64,000 bases of DNA from Dolomedes plantarius (Eukaryota > Arthropoda > Arachnida > Araneae > Dolomedidae), in the NCBI GenBank assembly GCA_907164885.2, contig OU015490.1, positions 17,969,440 through 18,033,439 of the forward strand, given 5' to 3'. Shown here piece by piece: positions 20,057-30,505 of the stretch; the stretch's first letter is position 1, and each line of letters begins with the position of its first letter. The translations under genes and the position numbers were made by a program. The notes beneath the pieces are model-generated. The model saw only the letters and a program-made list of their open reading frames with translations, searched no databases and was not told the DNA's origin.

Positions 20057-21203
20057 AAGCTTTCACAATTGCCATTAACTCCAGTTTAATTGCTGGATAA
20101 TTAGATTCGGCCTTATTCAAAGTCTTGCTGAAGTATGAGATTGGGTGGAACTGGTTATTTACTTTCTGAAGCAAAACAGCAGAAATTGCTTGCTTAGAAG
20201 CATCAGTATTGATATAAAAACTGGCACTCCAGTCTGGCTGGATAACAAAAGGTGCCTTGAAAAAAATGGCTTGGAGCTGTTGAAAAGCCTGTAGTTCCTC
20301 AGGATCCCATTTGAGGGGAACAGATGGTGAAGTCATCACATTTAATGGGTACATGAGCTGAGCATATTTAGGTATTAAATGTCGATAATATCCACATAAC
20401 CCAATAAAGCGTTTAAGATGTTTCTTGGTTTTAGGAGGTTCAAAAGCAGTGATCTTTTGGATATTGGCAGACACTGGAAAAATTTTACCATGAGCTATTT
20501 TAAAACCTAGATAATTAATTTCTTCTGTGTGAAAAGTACATTTCTGAGGACAAGCAGTTAAGTTATATTTAATGAACAGATTGAATAAGGTTTTAAGCTT
20601 AAGAGAAGTTTCCTCAAAAGAATTACTACAAATGACAATATCATCTTGGTATGCAAACACACCAGACAATTTGGATTCTTCTATTACAGAATCAATTAGT
20701 GCCTGGAAAATTGAAGCTGCAGTCTTCAACCCAAACACCAATCTTTTGTAACGAAAGGATCCCCACATTGTAGTGAAGGTTAACTTATCATGATATTCCT
20801 GAGGTAAATTAATTTGATGATAAGCATTCTTAAGATCAACAGAAGAAAAATATTTAAACTGAGCCATGGCTGAGATTATATCCTGGATTTTAGGTAGAGG
20901 GTAAGACGAGTTCTGGATGATTTGGTTAATTAGTCTCAGATCTAAAGCTAATCTGAATGCAACATGACCAGAAGAGTCAGGCTTCTTCTTGACCAGAAGC
21001 ATGGGACAAGCCCACTCAGATACACACCTCTCTATGATTCCAGCTGCCTGAAGTTCCTCTAATTGCCTCTTTGCTTCAGTTTGCAAAGATTGGGGAATTG
21101 GGAATGGGAGAGTTTTGACAGGGAACTCATGAGAAAAGTTCAATTTAGGAATTATTTTATCGGTGTGACCAAGAGTGCTGAGAAAAAGCTGCAAAATTAT
21201 CAC
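20001..21203 (-). CDS. pol: gypsy pol, reverse transcriptase and RNase H
   Basis: A 400-codon frame. Reverse transcriptase motifs include the LVKKK..LALDLRLINQ region, SSVDLKNAYHQI, FGLKTAASIFQALID and the catalytic AYQDDIVI. The usual Met/Val of the YxDD box is Gln here. RNase H follows: FYINTDASKQAISAVLLQ, then HPISYFSKTL, KLELMAIVKACEAFRHYL, stopping at HILSD. The next expected residues are found only in another frame (starting about 20010). At its start, the shared sequence with the protease frame near 21170-21185 shows a further one-base frame change. Both breaks are in pol. Confidence 0.92.
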   Translation of the reverse strand: MIILQLFLSTLGHTDKIIPKLNFSHEFPVKTLPFPIPQSLQTEAKRQLEELQAAGIIERCVSEWACPMLLVKKKPDSSGHVAFRLALDLRLINQIIQNSSYPLPKIQDIISAMAQFKYFSSVDLKNAYHQINLPQEYHDKLTFTTMWGSFRYKRLVFGLKTAASIFQALIDSVIEESKLSGVFAYQDDIVICSNSFEETSLKLKTLFNLFIKYNLTACPQKCTFHTEEINYLGFKIAHGKIFPVSANIQKITAFEPPKTKKHLKRFIGLCGYYRHLIPKYAQLMYPLNVMTSPSVPLKWDPEELQAFQQLQAIFFKAPFVIQPDWSASFYINTDASKQAISAVLLQKVNNQFHPISYFSKTLNKAESNYPAIKLELMAIVKACEAFRHYLYNRHFHILSD

Positions 21204-22443
21204 TTAACATGGTGGACAGAGATTGTCTTTGACACTGTGATAAATGATTTAAGTCAAAATTAGTAACAGAAAATTCTTTACGTCTAGCCTCTAACATTTC
21301 ACCAGATGGTTGAATTACATTAACTGATTCATAAGTATCATTAGTATTATACATGAGATTACATTGTTCAGAAGTATTTGAATTTGTGCATAACAACGAA
21401 CACTCATGTTTGTTTACATTAGATACATGATCATTTTCAATAAGTGCATCCTGCAGTCTGCCAACTGCCATATTTTTATTGAGATGTACTGAGGCATTAG
21501 ACACATTAGTTATACATATAAAAAAATTGAAATCTTTGCCTTGATTAATATACTCATGAACTGATGGATATACAATAATATTATTATGGGTTGAAGGTTC
21601 AAACATAAAGTAGTTGTTGACATTATCGTTACTATGTATCTTAGCACCCACCTGTACATATTTACTTTCATTAGGTGGTACAATGATTTTTTGAATTAAT
21701 TTTACAGTATTATCAGGTACTGTATTAGGTGAGCTGGTCGCAATACAGTTTTTTACACAATGTACAGAATTACTACATTTATTTTCACAGTTAGCATTGT
21801 TATAATTAATTTCAGACACCACATTTTGTTGATTTTCGGGTAATAAAGGTACAGTAATATCATTAATTTTTACAGATTTATCAAGGGTATCTAAGATAAC
21901 CCTATTAGCATTGATAAAGTCATAGCCAAGCAAGAATGAAAATTGTTTGTCCTGAATATCAGTGACAAAGAAAGACTGTTTGAAAAATTTGTTTTGAATT
22001 TTAAATGTTAAGATTATACAAGCAGAGAAATGGATTTTAGAGTTAAGTGTTGATATGACAACACTTCTAGAAATATTTTTATAATGTAAACTGTCCTTGT
22101 TTTTGTAATAGAACTCACTATCGATCAAAGAGATGGAAGATCCTGTGTCAATTAATGCATTACAGTTAAAATTGTTAATTTTTAATTCAATTAATGGAAG
22201 TACAGGATTCCTAGTTGACACATTAAAATTAAGATGCAAGGTATTATCATTATTAGAAGCTTCACTAAACTCAGTCTGTGTATTAGCATGACTCTGCATT
22301 CCAATTACACAGTTGGTTTGAGTAGCAACAGTTTTAGTTATTATAGGTTCACTCTGAGGATTTACATTATAGTCAACGGAGGCATTAACTGATGGATGAG
22401 GCAAAAGTTGAGAACTGACACCATCAGGTACATCAGCTCTCAT
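21157..22443 (-). CDS. pol: gypsy pol, protease and linker
   Basis: A 428-codon frame. A retropepsin-like segment LPLIELKINNFNCNALIDTG holds the active-site DTGSS and is followed by SFLLGYDFINANR, the usual flap-end hydrophobic Gly motif. The start ATG (22443-22441) overlaps the gag stop TGA (22442-22440) as ATGA. Expression could therefore be by re-initiation or by frameshift. The rest is a long, Asn/Ser-rich linker typical of the region before reverse transcriptase. Confidence 0.88.
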   Translation of the reverse strand: MRADVPDGVSSQLLPHPSVNASVDYNVNPQSEPIITKTVATQTNCVIGMQSHANTQTEFSEASNNDNTLHLNFNVSTRNPVLPLIELKINNFNCNALIDTGSSISLIDSEFYYKNKDSLHYKNISRSVVISTLNSKIHFSACIILTFKIQNKFFKQSFFVTDIQDKQFSFLLGYDFINANRVILDTLDKSVKINDITVPLLPENQQNVVSEINYNNANCENKCSNSVHCVKNCIATSSPNTVPDNTVKLIQKIIVPPNESKYVQVGAKIHSNDNVNNYFMFEPSTHNNIIVYPSVHEYINQGKDFNFFICITNVSNASVHLNKNMAVGRLQDALIENDHVSNVNKHECSLLCTNSNTSEQCNLMYNTNDTYESVNVIQPSGEMLEARRKEFSVTNFDLNHLSQCQRQSLSTMLSDNFAAFSQHSWSHR

Positions 22444-23471
22444 TGAGAGTTTAAAGAATTACCATTATAGGAAGCAGCATTTGGATTCAGATCAGACATA
22501 TAATTACTGCGATTATGACTTCTATATGAATTAGGTCTGCCATTATTATTTACATTATTTCTTCGAGGGTGCTTATTTGACTGATTTTGCAAGGCATGCT
22601 TTAGTTTAAAACAATTCTTGGCAGTATGCCCTGCCTTCTCGCAAAATTGACAGACCATTCTCTGCTTAGGCTTGAACTTACTATTATTAGCATTATTGTG
22701 ACGTACCCTGTTATTATATTTATAGCTTACAGTATTATTTTTTACATAATTACATTTTTGTGGGCTTACACTAGAAACTATCTGCGAGTCATTTTTCGTA
22801 CACTGGGAACTTGATCCCTGGTCTAAAACCTTAAGTTTTTGTTTCAGAGCTGACATTTCCTGCTTTAACAAAAAAACTTCAGCACTACTATCCACTGCTT
22901 CAGAATTTGAAGCACCAGTTATATGAGAGTCAATGGATTGAAGTGTTTGAGCTCTCCTTACAGCAATAGAAAACTCCTTTACATCCTCTTTTAAAAGCTG
23001 AGTTTTAATTGAAGAGGGTAAAGCAGCCATCAATTGTACAAATTTCAAAGAATCAATGGTATTCCTATCCTTGATTTGTGGATAGAGTTTTGTTATGTGC
23101 TGAGACAGTCTATACGAAAAGTTTTTTACTGATTCACCTGGTAGCAAATTTAACGTCACACATGCATAATTAGTGCACTCCTCCTTATTCAGAAAAAAAT
23201 CACTGAGTTCATTAAGCACTACGTTTGGGTCATCAGACTGCAACAGGTCTTGGGATGAGCTCACAAACTTTAATGCAGCACCGATCAGTTTGGATTTTAT
23301 AAATGCAGCGGTGTGCGTTGCCGACCATTTATTTAAGTGAGAGACTTGAGTTACTTGATGTTTAAACAAATTAAATGTTTCATGGTCGCCATCCCATGGA
23401 GCAATATTAATTTGAAAAGGATGTGAATTAGCCATCATACTATTATTTGATCTAGGCATAAGGCTAAACAA
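22440..23471 (-). CDS. gag: gypsy gag with one zinc knuckle
   Basis: A 343-codon frame, starting MFSLMPRSNNSMMA. The N-terminal two-thirds look capsid-like (ETFNLFKHQVTQVSHLNKW, LPGESVKNFSYRLSQHITK). One CCHC knuckle, CQFCEKAGHTAKNC (CX2CX4HX4C), lies near residue 275-290. The tail is Asn/Arg/Ser rich, as in RNA-binding nucleocapsid. It would package the element's RNA in cytoplasmic particles. The frame is intact. Confidence 0.88.
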   Translation of the reverse strand: MFSLMPRSNNSMMANSHPFQINIAPWDGDHETFNLFKHQVTQVSHLNKWSATHTAAFIKSKLIGAALKFVSSSQDLLQSDDPNVVLNELSDFFLNKEECTNYACVTLNLLPGESVKNFSYRLSQHITKLYPQIKDRNTIDSLKFVQLMAALPSSIKTQLLKEDVKEFSIAVRRAQTLQSIDSHITGASNSEAVDSSAEVFLLKQEMSALKQKLKVLDQGSSSQCTKNDSQIVSSVSPQKCNYVKNNTVSYKYNNRVRHNNANNSKFKPKQRMVCQFCEKAGHTAKNCFKLKHALQNQSNKHPRRNNVNNNGRPNSYRSHNRSNYMSDLNPNAASYNGNSLNSQ

Positions 23472-23900
23472 GTTATGACTAACACAGGCGAGGGAAAAAA
23501 TAAGTCAGCAGTGAAACAAACAAAAAAAACGGTAGGTTTAGCTTTCTTCAAGTAATATTTTAAATATTAAAATAACACATAATACGACAAATAAAAATGA
23601 TAGGTGACATGTGCATATACTTATGAAAAATAAGACACTTACTAGGTACAAGCAAAATAGATTCGAAATGCATACATAATTACACACACTATAATAAATA
23701 TGAATTCAATAAATAGGTAAAATGACTCACAGATACTAAAACACTGGTTGAGCGTGTTAACAAAATTTAAGAAACATTTCCAATTTAGTATAGATACACA
23801 TTTACACAAAACTAAAAAAATTCTATTCTTGAGTCAGGGAACCACACCAAACATAAATTACTATTTGCAATTAACTCAGAGCTGGTAACACGGCTCCATA
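23472..23900 (-). other. gypsy leader with candidate primer-binding site
   Basis: Directly after the 5' LTR (two bases in) the minus strand reads TGGAGCCGTGTTACCAG, positions 23898-23882. TGG is expected to pair with a tRNA CCA end. I could not identify the tRNA from memory. The rest is AT-rich leader. Confidence 0.5.
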
Positions 23901-24787
23901 TGTTATGGAATATGTATTATGTTACAGAATCTTAATTAATATGTTACCGAAAGAATATTGGGATACGGAATATTAATTGTGGAATTACAATAGTGGAGGA
24001 TAACAACGTTAAGGATTAAACAATGGGAAAATAATTGATATTGTGAATTAATAATTAGGTTGGGTGACTTACACTACACTTACATTACTATTGAGGGGAG
24101 TAGATAAACTGATGCATGTAAATTAAATTAGATGCAACAGGATTACAAAGTAACCTGAAGCATGCGGCTATGTGCCAAAATTAGACAAATGTTAACGTGC
24201 ATAACAGGAAAAACTATGAAACTAATAAACCATGAAATTGCACAAGATGGCAAACCGTATAGTGAAATCTTTATGCGTTGTGTATATTAGAGTAAGTGAT
24301 AGATCTACGTACCTAGAATAAAATACATAGCCTGCACAATTTACAAAGAAAAGGATGGCCTGACTCACTGAATAGTTTAAGAAATTAGATTTATTAATAT
24401 TAGCATTTAAACAAACACAAAAGTAATATCGGTATGGTCAAATGGTAATGATAAAAAAAATACTCACATTAAACACATTATTACGGTCACTTTGCTCCCC
24501 ACATGGGAAATTCTTAGGCCTAGCCTAGGAACGGTACCTCGACACCCATCACGAGAGAGAAGAAAAAAAGTCACTGACCCTCTCTGCTGGAACCTGTCCT
24601 AGCGACTCCTGTATCGCGGCCACTTGGCGCGATGGTTAGCTTGGGCCAACGCCAAAGGCTGCCATATTGGCGGGTTAATCGCCACTCAGGCTATTTTACA
24701 ATAATCACCCTATTTATAGTTACAAAAAAAGGGGGCCTGCATTAATAAGAAACTAATTAATAAAGTTACGAATAACTATTCGTGACA
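23901..24787 (-). repeat. 5' LTR of the gypsy element
   Basis: 887 bp, same ends and same length as the copy at 16191-17077, two substitutions. It contains the promoter for the minus-strand transcript. TATA-like TATTTATAG (complement, about 24712-24720) could serve, but this is inference. Confidence 0.95.
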
Positions 24788-24792
24788 TAGAT

Positions 24793-25708
24793 GCAGAAGA
24801 AAAGGATTTTACAGTTACTTTTGTTGTACACTTTGAGGGTCCAAAGGCATGGAGCTTTTGTGTCCCTGGGATAGCTACAGTTTTGCTGTACTAGTGTGCC
24901 AATTGTTCTTCTGTTTGAATATACTCTTCATGGTTTACATATGTGAGTTCTGTTAGAAATATTCTGATTTGCCCATTCAAAGAGTTGTCTTGGAGTCTGT
25001 ATTTGGTCTTCATAAGGTCGCTGCAGGCTAGCCCTGGCTGCCAATCTTTTTACTGTGCCCCCACTCCATCACATGGGCCATTTCCATGTGCAGTGGTTGA
25101 AAAATGCCATTCAGCTTCAACCCCAAATCTTTGTAGTGAAGGCACAGATTTAAAAAGTTCTTTTTATTCTTGTATTGGGCTGCTGACCCATCTGAAAAAT
25201 AGTAATTTTTTTGGAAATGTTTCAAACTTTGATTTCAGATACTGGATTAGTTTTGTTTGAAACAGATAGATTGCAGTAGTGTTGTGCTCAAGGCAGTCTG
25301 ATATTATTATGAAACTGAAATGCTCTTTTTTATCTTATTTTTTAAAATACACTCAAACGGATGCATTGTTGCTTGGTTACGTGTCCAGTGGTAAGATTGT
25401 GCTTCGTCATGTAATACGAAGGAATAATTCTCAGAAAAATCACAAAGGACCACCACCTCAGAATCTAAGAGATTTTCCTTAGTCTCACTCATAAAAGAAT
25501 TTTGCTGTTTTGCTATGAAGTCATGACGAAGCAGAACAGAGAGTTTCTCACAAAAAATTTCAACGAAGTCATCTACTGATTTTTGGATTGTTTCCAAGTT
25601 ACAGCGATCAACATAGATCCACTGGCGAAAAGTAATAGCCTCAATTGCATTTTCTTCAAACCCTCTTTCCAGAATCATCCGGATTCCTTCTGTTCCTGGA
25701 CATGACAC
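24793..25708 (-). pseudogene. Unnamed conserved family, N-terminal/middle part (5' of LTR insertion)
   Basis: The frame 25708-25307 (133 codons) starts near MSCPGTEGIRMIL and contains VVVLCDFSENYSFVLHDEAQ. A second frame, 25225-25028, reads YYFSDGSAAQYKNKKNFLNL. After that, minus-strand pieces down to 24793 carry HGNGPCDGVGAQ and QDNSLNGQI. I remember similar text in multi-copy uncharacterised arthropod proteins. The ordered CDF-x-EN and FSDG-x-x-x-QYKN blocks are reminiscent of a DDE/RNase H-like fold, which is inference. At least two stops or frame breaks separate the blocks. The gene continues at 16185 after the gypsy element. Confidence 0.6.
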
Positions 25709-25744
25709 ACAATTAGAGAAGAAACAGTTAATTGACGGTGGGTT

Positions 25745-25965
25745 ACAGACATAGGCGTAGCGTGCTTCTAAATTTTGGGGGGGGGCACGAATTAGGGATG
25801 GGATATCGAAAGCAAAATATCGATATGAGTATCGATGATAATATCGGCTATTAATATCTATATCAATAATATTTCAGCACAAAAATATCGATATTTCAAA
25901 ATATCGACGATATTTCAAAATATAAACGATATTTCAAAATATCGATAACACATTTTCCTTTCACC
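25745..25965 (+). repeat. ATCGATA-rich hAT-like terminal sequence
   Basis: CATAGGCGTAGCG near 25750 resembles hAT ends with CAGTGGCGTAGC. TTAGGGATGGGATATCGAAA at about 25793 starts an array of overlapping ATATCGATAT motifs (at least eight in 170 bp). The matching right end was not found. The transposase at 26.8-29.2 kb may belong to this element. Confidence 0.45.
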
Positions 25966-26247
25966 AAGCAGTCAATCGTATTCGGAGGAATGATTGTATA
26001 GTAAAATAATATATAAATATTGTAATAGTACGTTAAAAAAATTGTCGTAATTTAATTCAATAAGGAAATAACATTTCAATAAACAATATTTATCAAATTA
26101 AAAAGTTTCTATAAAAGTTTATAATTTTTTTTAATTGTTTTTACCCTAAAACGTGTTTTTAGACTATCTGAGGACCCAAAATCTCTTCTACAACATGATT
26201 AATGAATTTGGCGAGGATATTGTGAAACATGATAACCAATAAAGTCT

Positions 26248-26409
26248 AAGTTTTACTTATCTTTTTTAGGATGTTTTATTTCACTTTGTCTTTTATCTGT
26301 TGAGTACTTTCGGCCGCTAAGTTCTCCTAAGTTGTTAGCGGCGGAAAGTACTCAACAGGTAAAAAGCAAAGTGAAATAAAACAACTTAAAAAGTTAAGTG
26401 AAACTTATC
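26248..26409. repeat. Long hairpin (72-bp arms, ~13-bp loop)
   Basis: The left arm, about 26248-26320, contains ATTTCACTTTGTCTTTTATC and TGTTGAGTACTTTCGGCCGC. It is reverse-complementary to 26334-26409, with about 85-90% matching by eye and a loop of about 13 bp (GTTCTCCTAAGTT). RNA from either strand would fold into a long stem. It could be a foldback MITE. 25966-26247 shows nothing else nameable. Confidence 0.85.
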
Positions 26410-26765
26410 ATTTTAACAAAGTTACGAAAGCAACATCTCCTAAACGTAACTCATTTTAATATAAATGCTATTTGATTGCTGTATTGGATTTTCAATTATT
26501 CAACAAAAAACCTATCACAACTCTGCTATAATTAGCTCTCAACTCAAAAAAAAAAAGTTTTATTTTTCGTTCCCTCACAGGACAGGGATGGTAAAGTTAA
26601 ATCACTTTCTAGTCAAAATCAGTGCTTTTATTACTACAAACTCTTTTCTTAAACAACAAATATTGAAACTTCGAAAAATCTTAAGTTAATAAATAAAATA
26701 TAAAATAATGATTCTAGGCAAGTTCTACAAGTTTTTACAGTGTATTTTAAATGTCTGTTTAACTG

Positions 26766-29249
26766 TTTAACACATTGGTAAACCTTGTCTCGTACTTGGC
26801 CATAACAGCCCTCTTTAATTTAATAAAAGTCTTCTTTCAGAATGCCTTGAAAATTTTTTCCACAAGCAAGTCCAGTTTCTCTTCACTCGTGTACAGCTGC
26901 GTCAGTTCATGTTCTATTGCCATTATGGCAAGTCCACTTAAGCGTTCTTCTTTCATCGTGGTTCTCAAGTAAGTTTTGAGCCTTCACAGGGTAGAGAATG
27001 ACCTCTCTGCGGTCGTAGTTGTGATAGGCCATGAAAGAGCAATTTCTAAGAGATGTATCACTTCAGGTACATTATTTTTCAGGCCGTTTTTAGTGCAAAA
27101 CTGCACCAACTCTTGCAGATTTATGTTTGGATTTTTCTTGTCTGTTTTTATAACATTTTTTTTTTTGAGAAGCAGTGAAAAAACTTCAGCTGTGAGGAAA
27201 GACTTGAAGACAACTGATAAAAGGTTTGGATTTTCCCAACAAAAGTTTCATCTAAGCTACCCCAATCCAACAAAAGCTGGATAATGGAATTGATTTTGTC
27301 GTAGTCATTCTGAGAAAATCGAGCTTGGAGGTTACTTACTACAATGTCAAGCCCCGCGAAATAAATTTCTATTTTACATTGCCCTTCTGCCGAGGTGTGA
27401 TGATAAAAAGATTCAGCCGCATCATTATATTCAAGCCTTTTGGTGTCTTCCGTTTTCGAGGCAAGGAAAGTCTATCAACATACAAGCCTTTGGTGGAAAA
27501 AACTTTGCAAAGTTCTTCTGTTTCGTTCCATAAGTGAATGAAACCTTGATCATTTCGTTGAAGTTTTATACTGTCGATAACAGCTTCAACTTTACTGAAC
27601 AGTTTGGAAATGTCTAACGTTTCACTTTGAAGCTCTTTCGACAGTATGTCAGTCAGGCTTAGAACGTTGTACATGAGTTTAAGGCTGAAGATGAATTCAA
27701 AACTACTCGCCTGCTTTATCAGTCCATCTGCTTCAGCTGCAACCTTTCTATTGGAAGCGTCACTTGCCACAACTTCCATTGCTTCCAAAACTTCTGGGAG
27801 CTGCTCCAAGATAACCCTTATAGCACGGTGACGAACAGTCCATTTTGTCTGTGACAAACTAATCAGCCTTTTATTTTTAGCCTCTTCATTTTGTTTGCAT
27901 ATAGATTCAAAAATAGAAAACCTCTTGGCAGAAGCATTGATAATATTATACAGAGAATTTATTATGGACAAACAATTTCGCAACTGTCTTACTTCTTCAC
28001 AAAACCGCATAACAGCAAGATCCAACAAATGGGCATGACAATGAGTGTATAATGCCCTAGGCTCTTCTTCCTGAAACCTTGCAGCTACGCCATTGAACTT
28101 TCCACTCATTTGACTAGCACCGTCATACGCCTGACAACGCATTTTATTAAGATTTATCCCAATTTGCTGTATATACCCTTTAATAACCGAATGTAAGTTT
28201 TGACCTGTTGTTTCTGCAACATCAACAAAGCCCAGAAATCTCTCTTTAATTCGGACATTTTCGTCATTCTTAGTGATGTAGCGAATGCATATGCTCACTT
28301 GCTCTCGAGTGGAAACATCTGTTGTTTCGTCACAAATTATAGAATAGGCCATAACCTCTTCTAACTCTTTCACGATATATTGTATCATTTCACTTTTTAT
28401 ACAATCTATAATTTCATTCTGTATCTGTTTACTCCTGTATGAATGAACTGATGAATTCATCAGTGCTATTATATCTTCTCCTTTATCTTTTGACCTAAGG
28501 TCAAGTAGCTCCTGAAAATTACCTCTATTTAAAGACACCGAACCCTCACAATGTCCTCTTAGGGCAAGACCTTGTTTTCCAAGGAACAAAATAGTTTCAA
28601 TAATGAATTTTACATATTTTCGATTTTCTTTAACTTTCTTAGTGTGTGCTGAAGACAAAGAATCTGCAACTGTTTTGCCAGATTTTCGGTATTCTGTAAG
28701 AAATTGGGTAGATTTTAGATGCATATCACTTTTATCGTGTTTTCTAAATTTTTCCAATGCTTTTTTCCAGTTTGTCACCCCAATTTTAGTAAATGACTCC
28801 TCTCCACGCCCTGTTTTATCTTTGCAAAAAATACGACAAGAGAAACAAAATGCAGCTTCCAAAATGGGGCTGTATTCAACCCAACCAAATTCAGAATACC
28901 ACGTGTTTCTAAACTGTCTAGATTTTAACTGTATTTTGCTTACCTTGAAACAATCAACAGGTTGGAATGGACCCGTAGAAATATCCGCTGATTGTAGACC
29001 CAGAGCAAGATCTCTACCACTACTTTCCACCACGTCCATAGGCCTAGGCCATTTTTCATCCACATCGAGATTTGTTGAGCAGGATGGTATCGGCATCAGC
29101 TGATTATCACCATAGTTGGACTTGGCACATTTATTAATGCTACTGTCACTACTTGCTTCTAGATTTTTTTCTTGGTTTAACAAATCAACTTTTTTATTCG
29201 AGCTATCGACTTTTTTGGAAAAAGAAAGTACTGATTTCTGTTTTGACAT
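26766..29249 (-). pseudogene. hAT transposase, ZMYM1/TTF-type class, nearly full-length, broken
   Basis: Start ATG at 29249 (MSKQKSVLSFSKKVD). N-terminal TTF-type finger region around WYSEFGWVEYSPILEAAFCF then SCRIFC. The RNase H-like core has SIICDETTDVSTREQVSI, CQAYDGASQMSGKFNGVA and a histidine-rich THCHAHLLDLAV. The main frame stays open to 27369 but leaves the family sequence near 27430. The continuation in another frame includes a stop in the dimerisation domain: ERSFSTL, stop at 26986-26984 (CGA to TGA by inference), RLKTYLRTTMKEERL. The relic ends near 26766. Total span about 820 codons, family-sized. Only two or three lesions, so it decayed fairly recently. Confidence 0.85.
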
Positions 29250-29318
29250 TTTCAAAAGTACAAAAACAATGATTTGATAAAGTGTGCACGAAAACAAAGA
29301 ATTGAAACCAATACACAA

Positions 29319-29710
29319 AGAATTACTGACTGGTAGAGGTGGATATAGAAAGTGGTGTGGTCTAGGCCAGCCGCTAGACCATTAAAATTCTCAACCCAGC
29401 GCCTGCTTCGTGTTTCCAGGAACACTGATAGCGACCCTTTGTAGCGCATTCCTTGAAGGGGTGCGGGGGAGTAAGTTCAACGACCCCAAGGGGGTAAAGA
29501 GTGTGGTCTGTACGCAAAGGATTTTTAGCCGAGGAAAAAATATAGCATCGAATTTTTGTTATGAATCACATCATTGTTAAAAACTATGTTAAGGCTAAAG
29601 ACATAATCGGAATATTCAGTTTCACAGTTTGAAAAAGCGGGAAAAAAACCAACTTTCTTAAAAGTTTTCTACAATTTTCCGATTTTAACTGAACTCTATT
29701 AAGTTTTAAT
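29319..29710. other. No gene seen
   Basis: AT-rich flank with a GC-richer part at about 29440-29510 (GGGGTGCGGGGGAG). It may hold the lost right end of the hAT element, but no inverted end could be matched. Confidence 0.4.
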
Positions 29711-30109
29711 TTATTTCAAGTTCAGTTGGGGGGGGGGGGACGAAAAAATTCTACGGGCAGAACGCCCATATAATCCAGCTGCTCTGAGAACTCGTCGAAC
29801 AGTTTCAGGTGAAATTGAAGTAGAAAATGTTTCATTAAATTCTGCAGAAAGTTTTACAGCACTCAAACGTAGATTTTTCACAAATTTTCTAATTAAAAAT
29901 CTCTGATCACGTCTTGTTAACTTTGCCGGACGACCTTTTCTTATCTTGATTTTGATCCGATTTTCTTCTTTAAAGCGTTTTATCACATACTGCACAGTAT
30001 AATGGGATAAATTAAGTAATTTAGCAATATTCCGAACTGATTTACCACAACTATGATGAAAAATAATCAATTTTCGATCAATGCTGTTTGTTGTTTCTTT
30101 GCGAGCCAT
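29711..30109 (-). pseudogene. Tc1 transposase N-terminal DNA-binding domain, truncated
   Basis: It starts MARKETTNSIDRKL. The first helix-turn-helix is GKSVRNIAKLLNLSHYTVQY. Then comes a basic GRP-type hinge (RKGRPAKLTRRDQRFL), the AT-hook-like GRP characteristic of Tc1. The second helix-turn-helix ends SPETVRRVLRAAGLYGR. The frame ends at a poly-G tract (29729-29740) where the catalytic domain should begin. The domain is intact and could bind end sequences, but the DDE part is absent. Confidence 0.85.
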
Positions 30110-30471
30110 TTTTAAATAATAAATAGAATATTACGGAATAGGCAAGCAAAAATTAAAGCCAAACGATATTTTAAATGCCACCACAATTCAAAAATAAAAA
30201 TAAAGCGCCAGGCGATAATTTTAGTTATGAATTTATCCGAAAATATTTCAGTGTACGATGACTTTTGTGAGATAGTTTTTGTTACTTTTTGATTATTGGT
30301 GTCTTAAAAATAAAGTTTTACTATGTTTTCAAAATATTTCATATAGTTTTGATAAGAATAGATTATAAATCTTATTATTAAATGCCCATTCTGTAATATT
30401 CATTTTAATTAATGGATAGATCCCTATTTCATTGAAAATCGTAAGTGTACGAACACATTTTGGAGCCACTG
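29711..30471 (-). mobile_element. Tc1-type element, 5' half only
   Basis: The right end, on the minus strand, reads CAGTGGCTCCAAAATGTGTT from 30471. It is preceded by TA (30472-30473), a Tc1-type end. A 132-codon transposase N-terminus follows (30109-29711). The sequence between end and gene, about 30273-30316, matches the inverse of 14586-14627. The catalytic half and left end are missing. Confidence 0.75.
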
Positions 30472-30505
30472 TAGGTGTTCATAGTCAAAATGAACTATTT
30501 CCCTT

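Larger units (their letters stand above)
16191..24787 (-). mobile_element. Ty3/gypsy-type LTR retrotransposon, 8.6 kb, very young
   Basis: Two 887-bp LTRs flank a minus-strand gag-pol region. The 5-bp target duplication TAGAT is perfect (16186-16190 and 24788-24792). Reading the LTRs by eye I find only two substitutions, C/T near 16221/23931 and C/G near 16909/24619. This implies insertion very recently. Domain order protease, reverse transcriptase, RNase H, integrase is that of Ty3/gypsy. Two frame breaks in pol make this copy defective as written. No env-like frame was seen. Confidence 0.95.

Noticed and set aside
28603..29103. 166-codon plus frame
   Set aside because: It is the antisense shadow of the hAT transposase.
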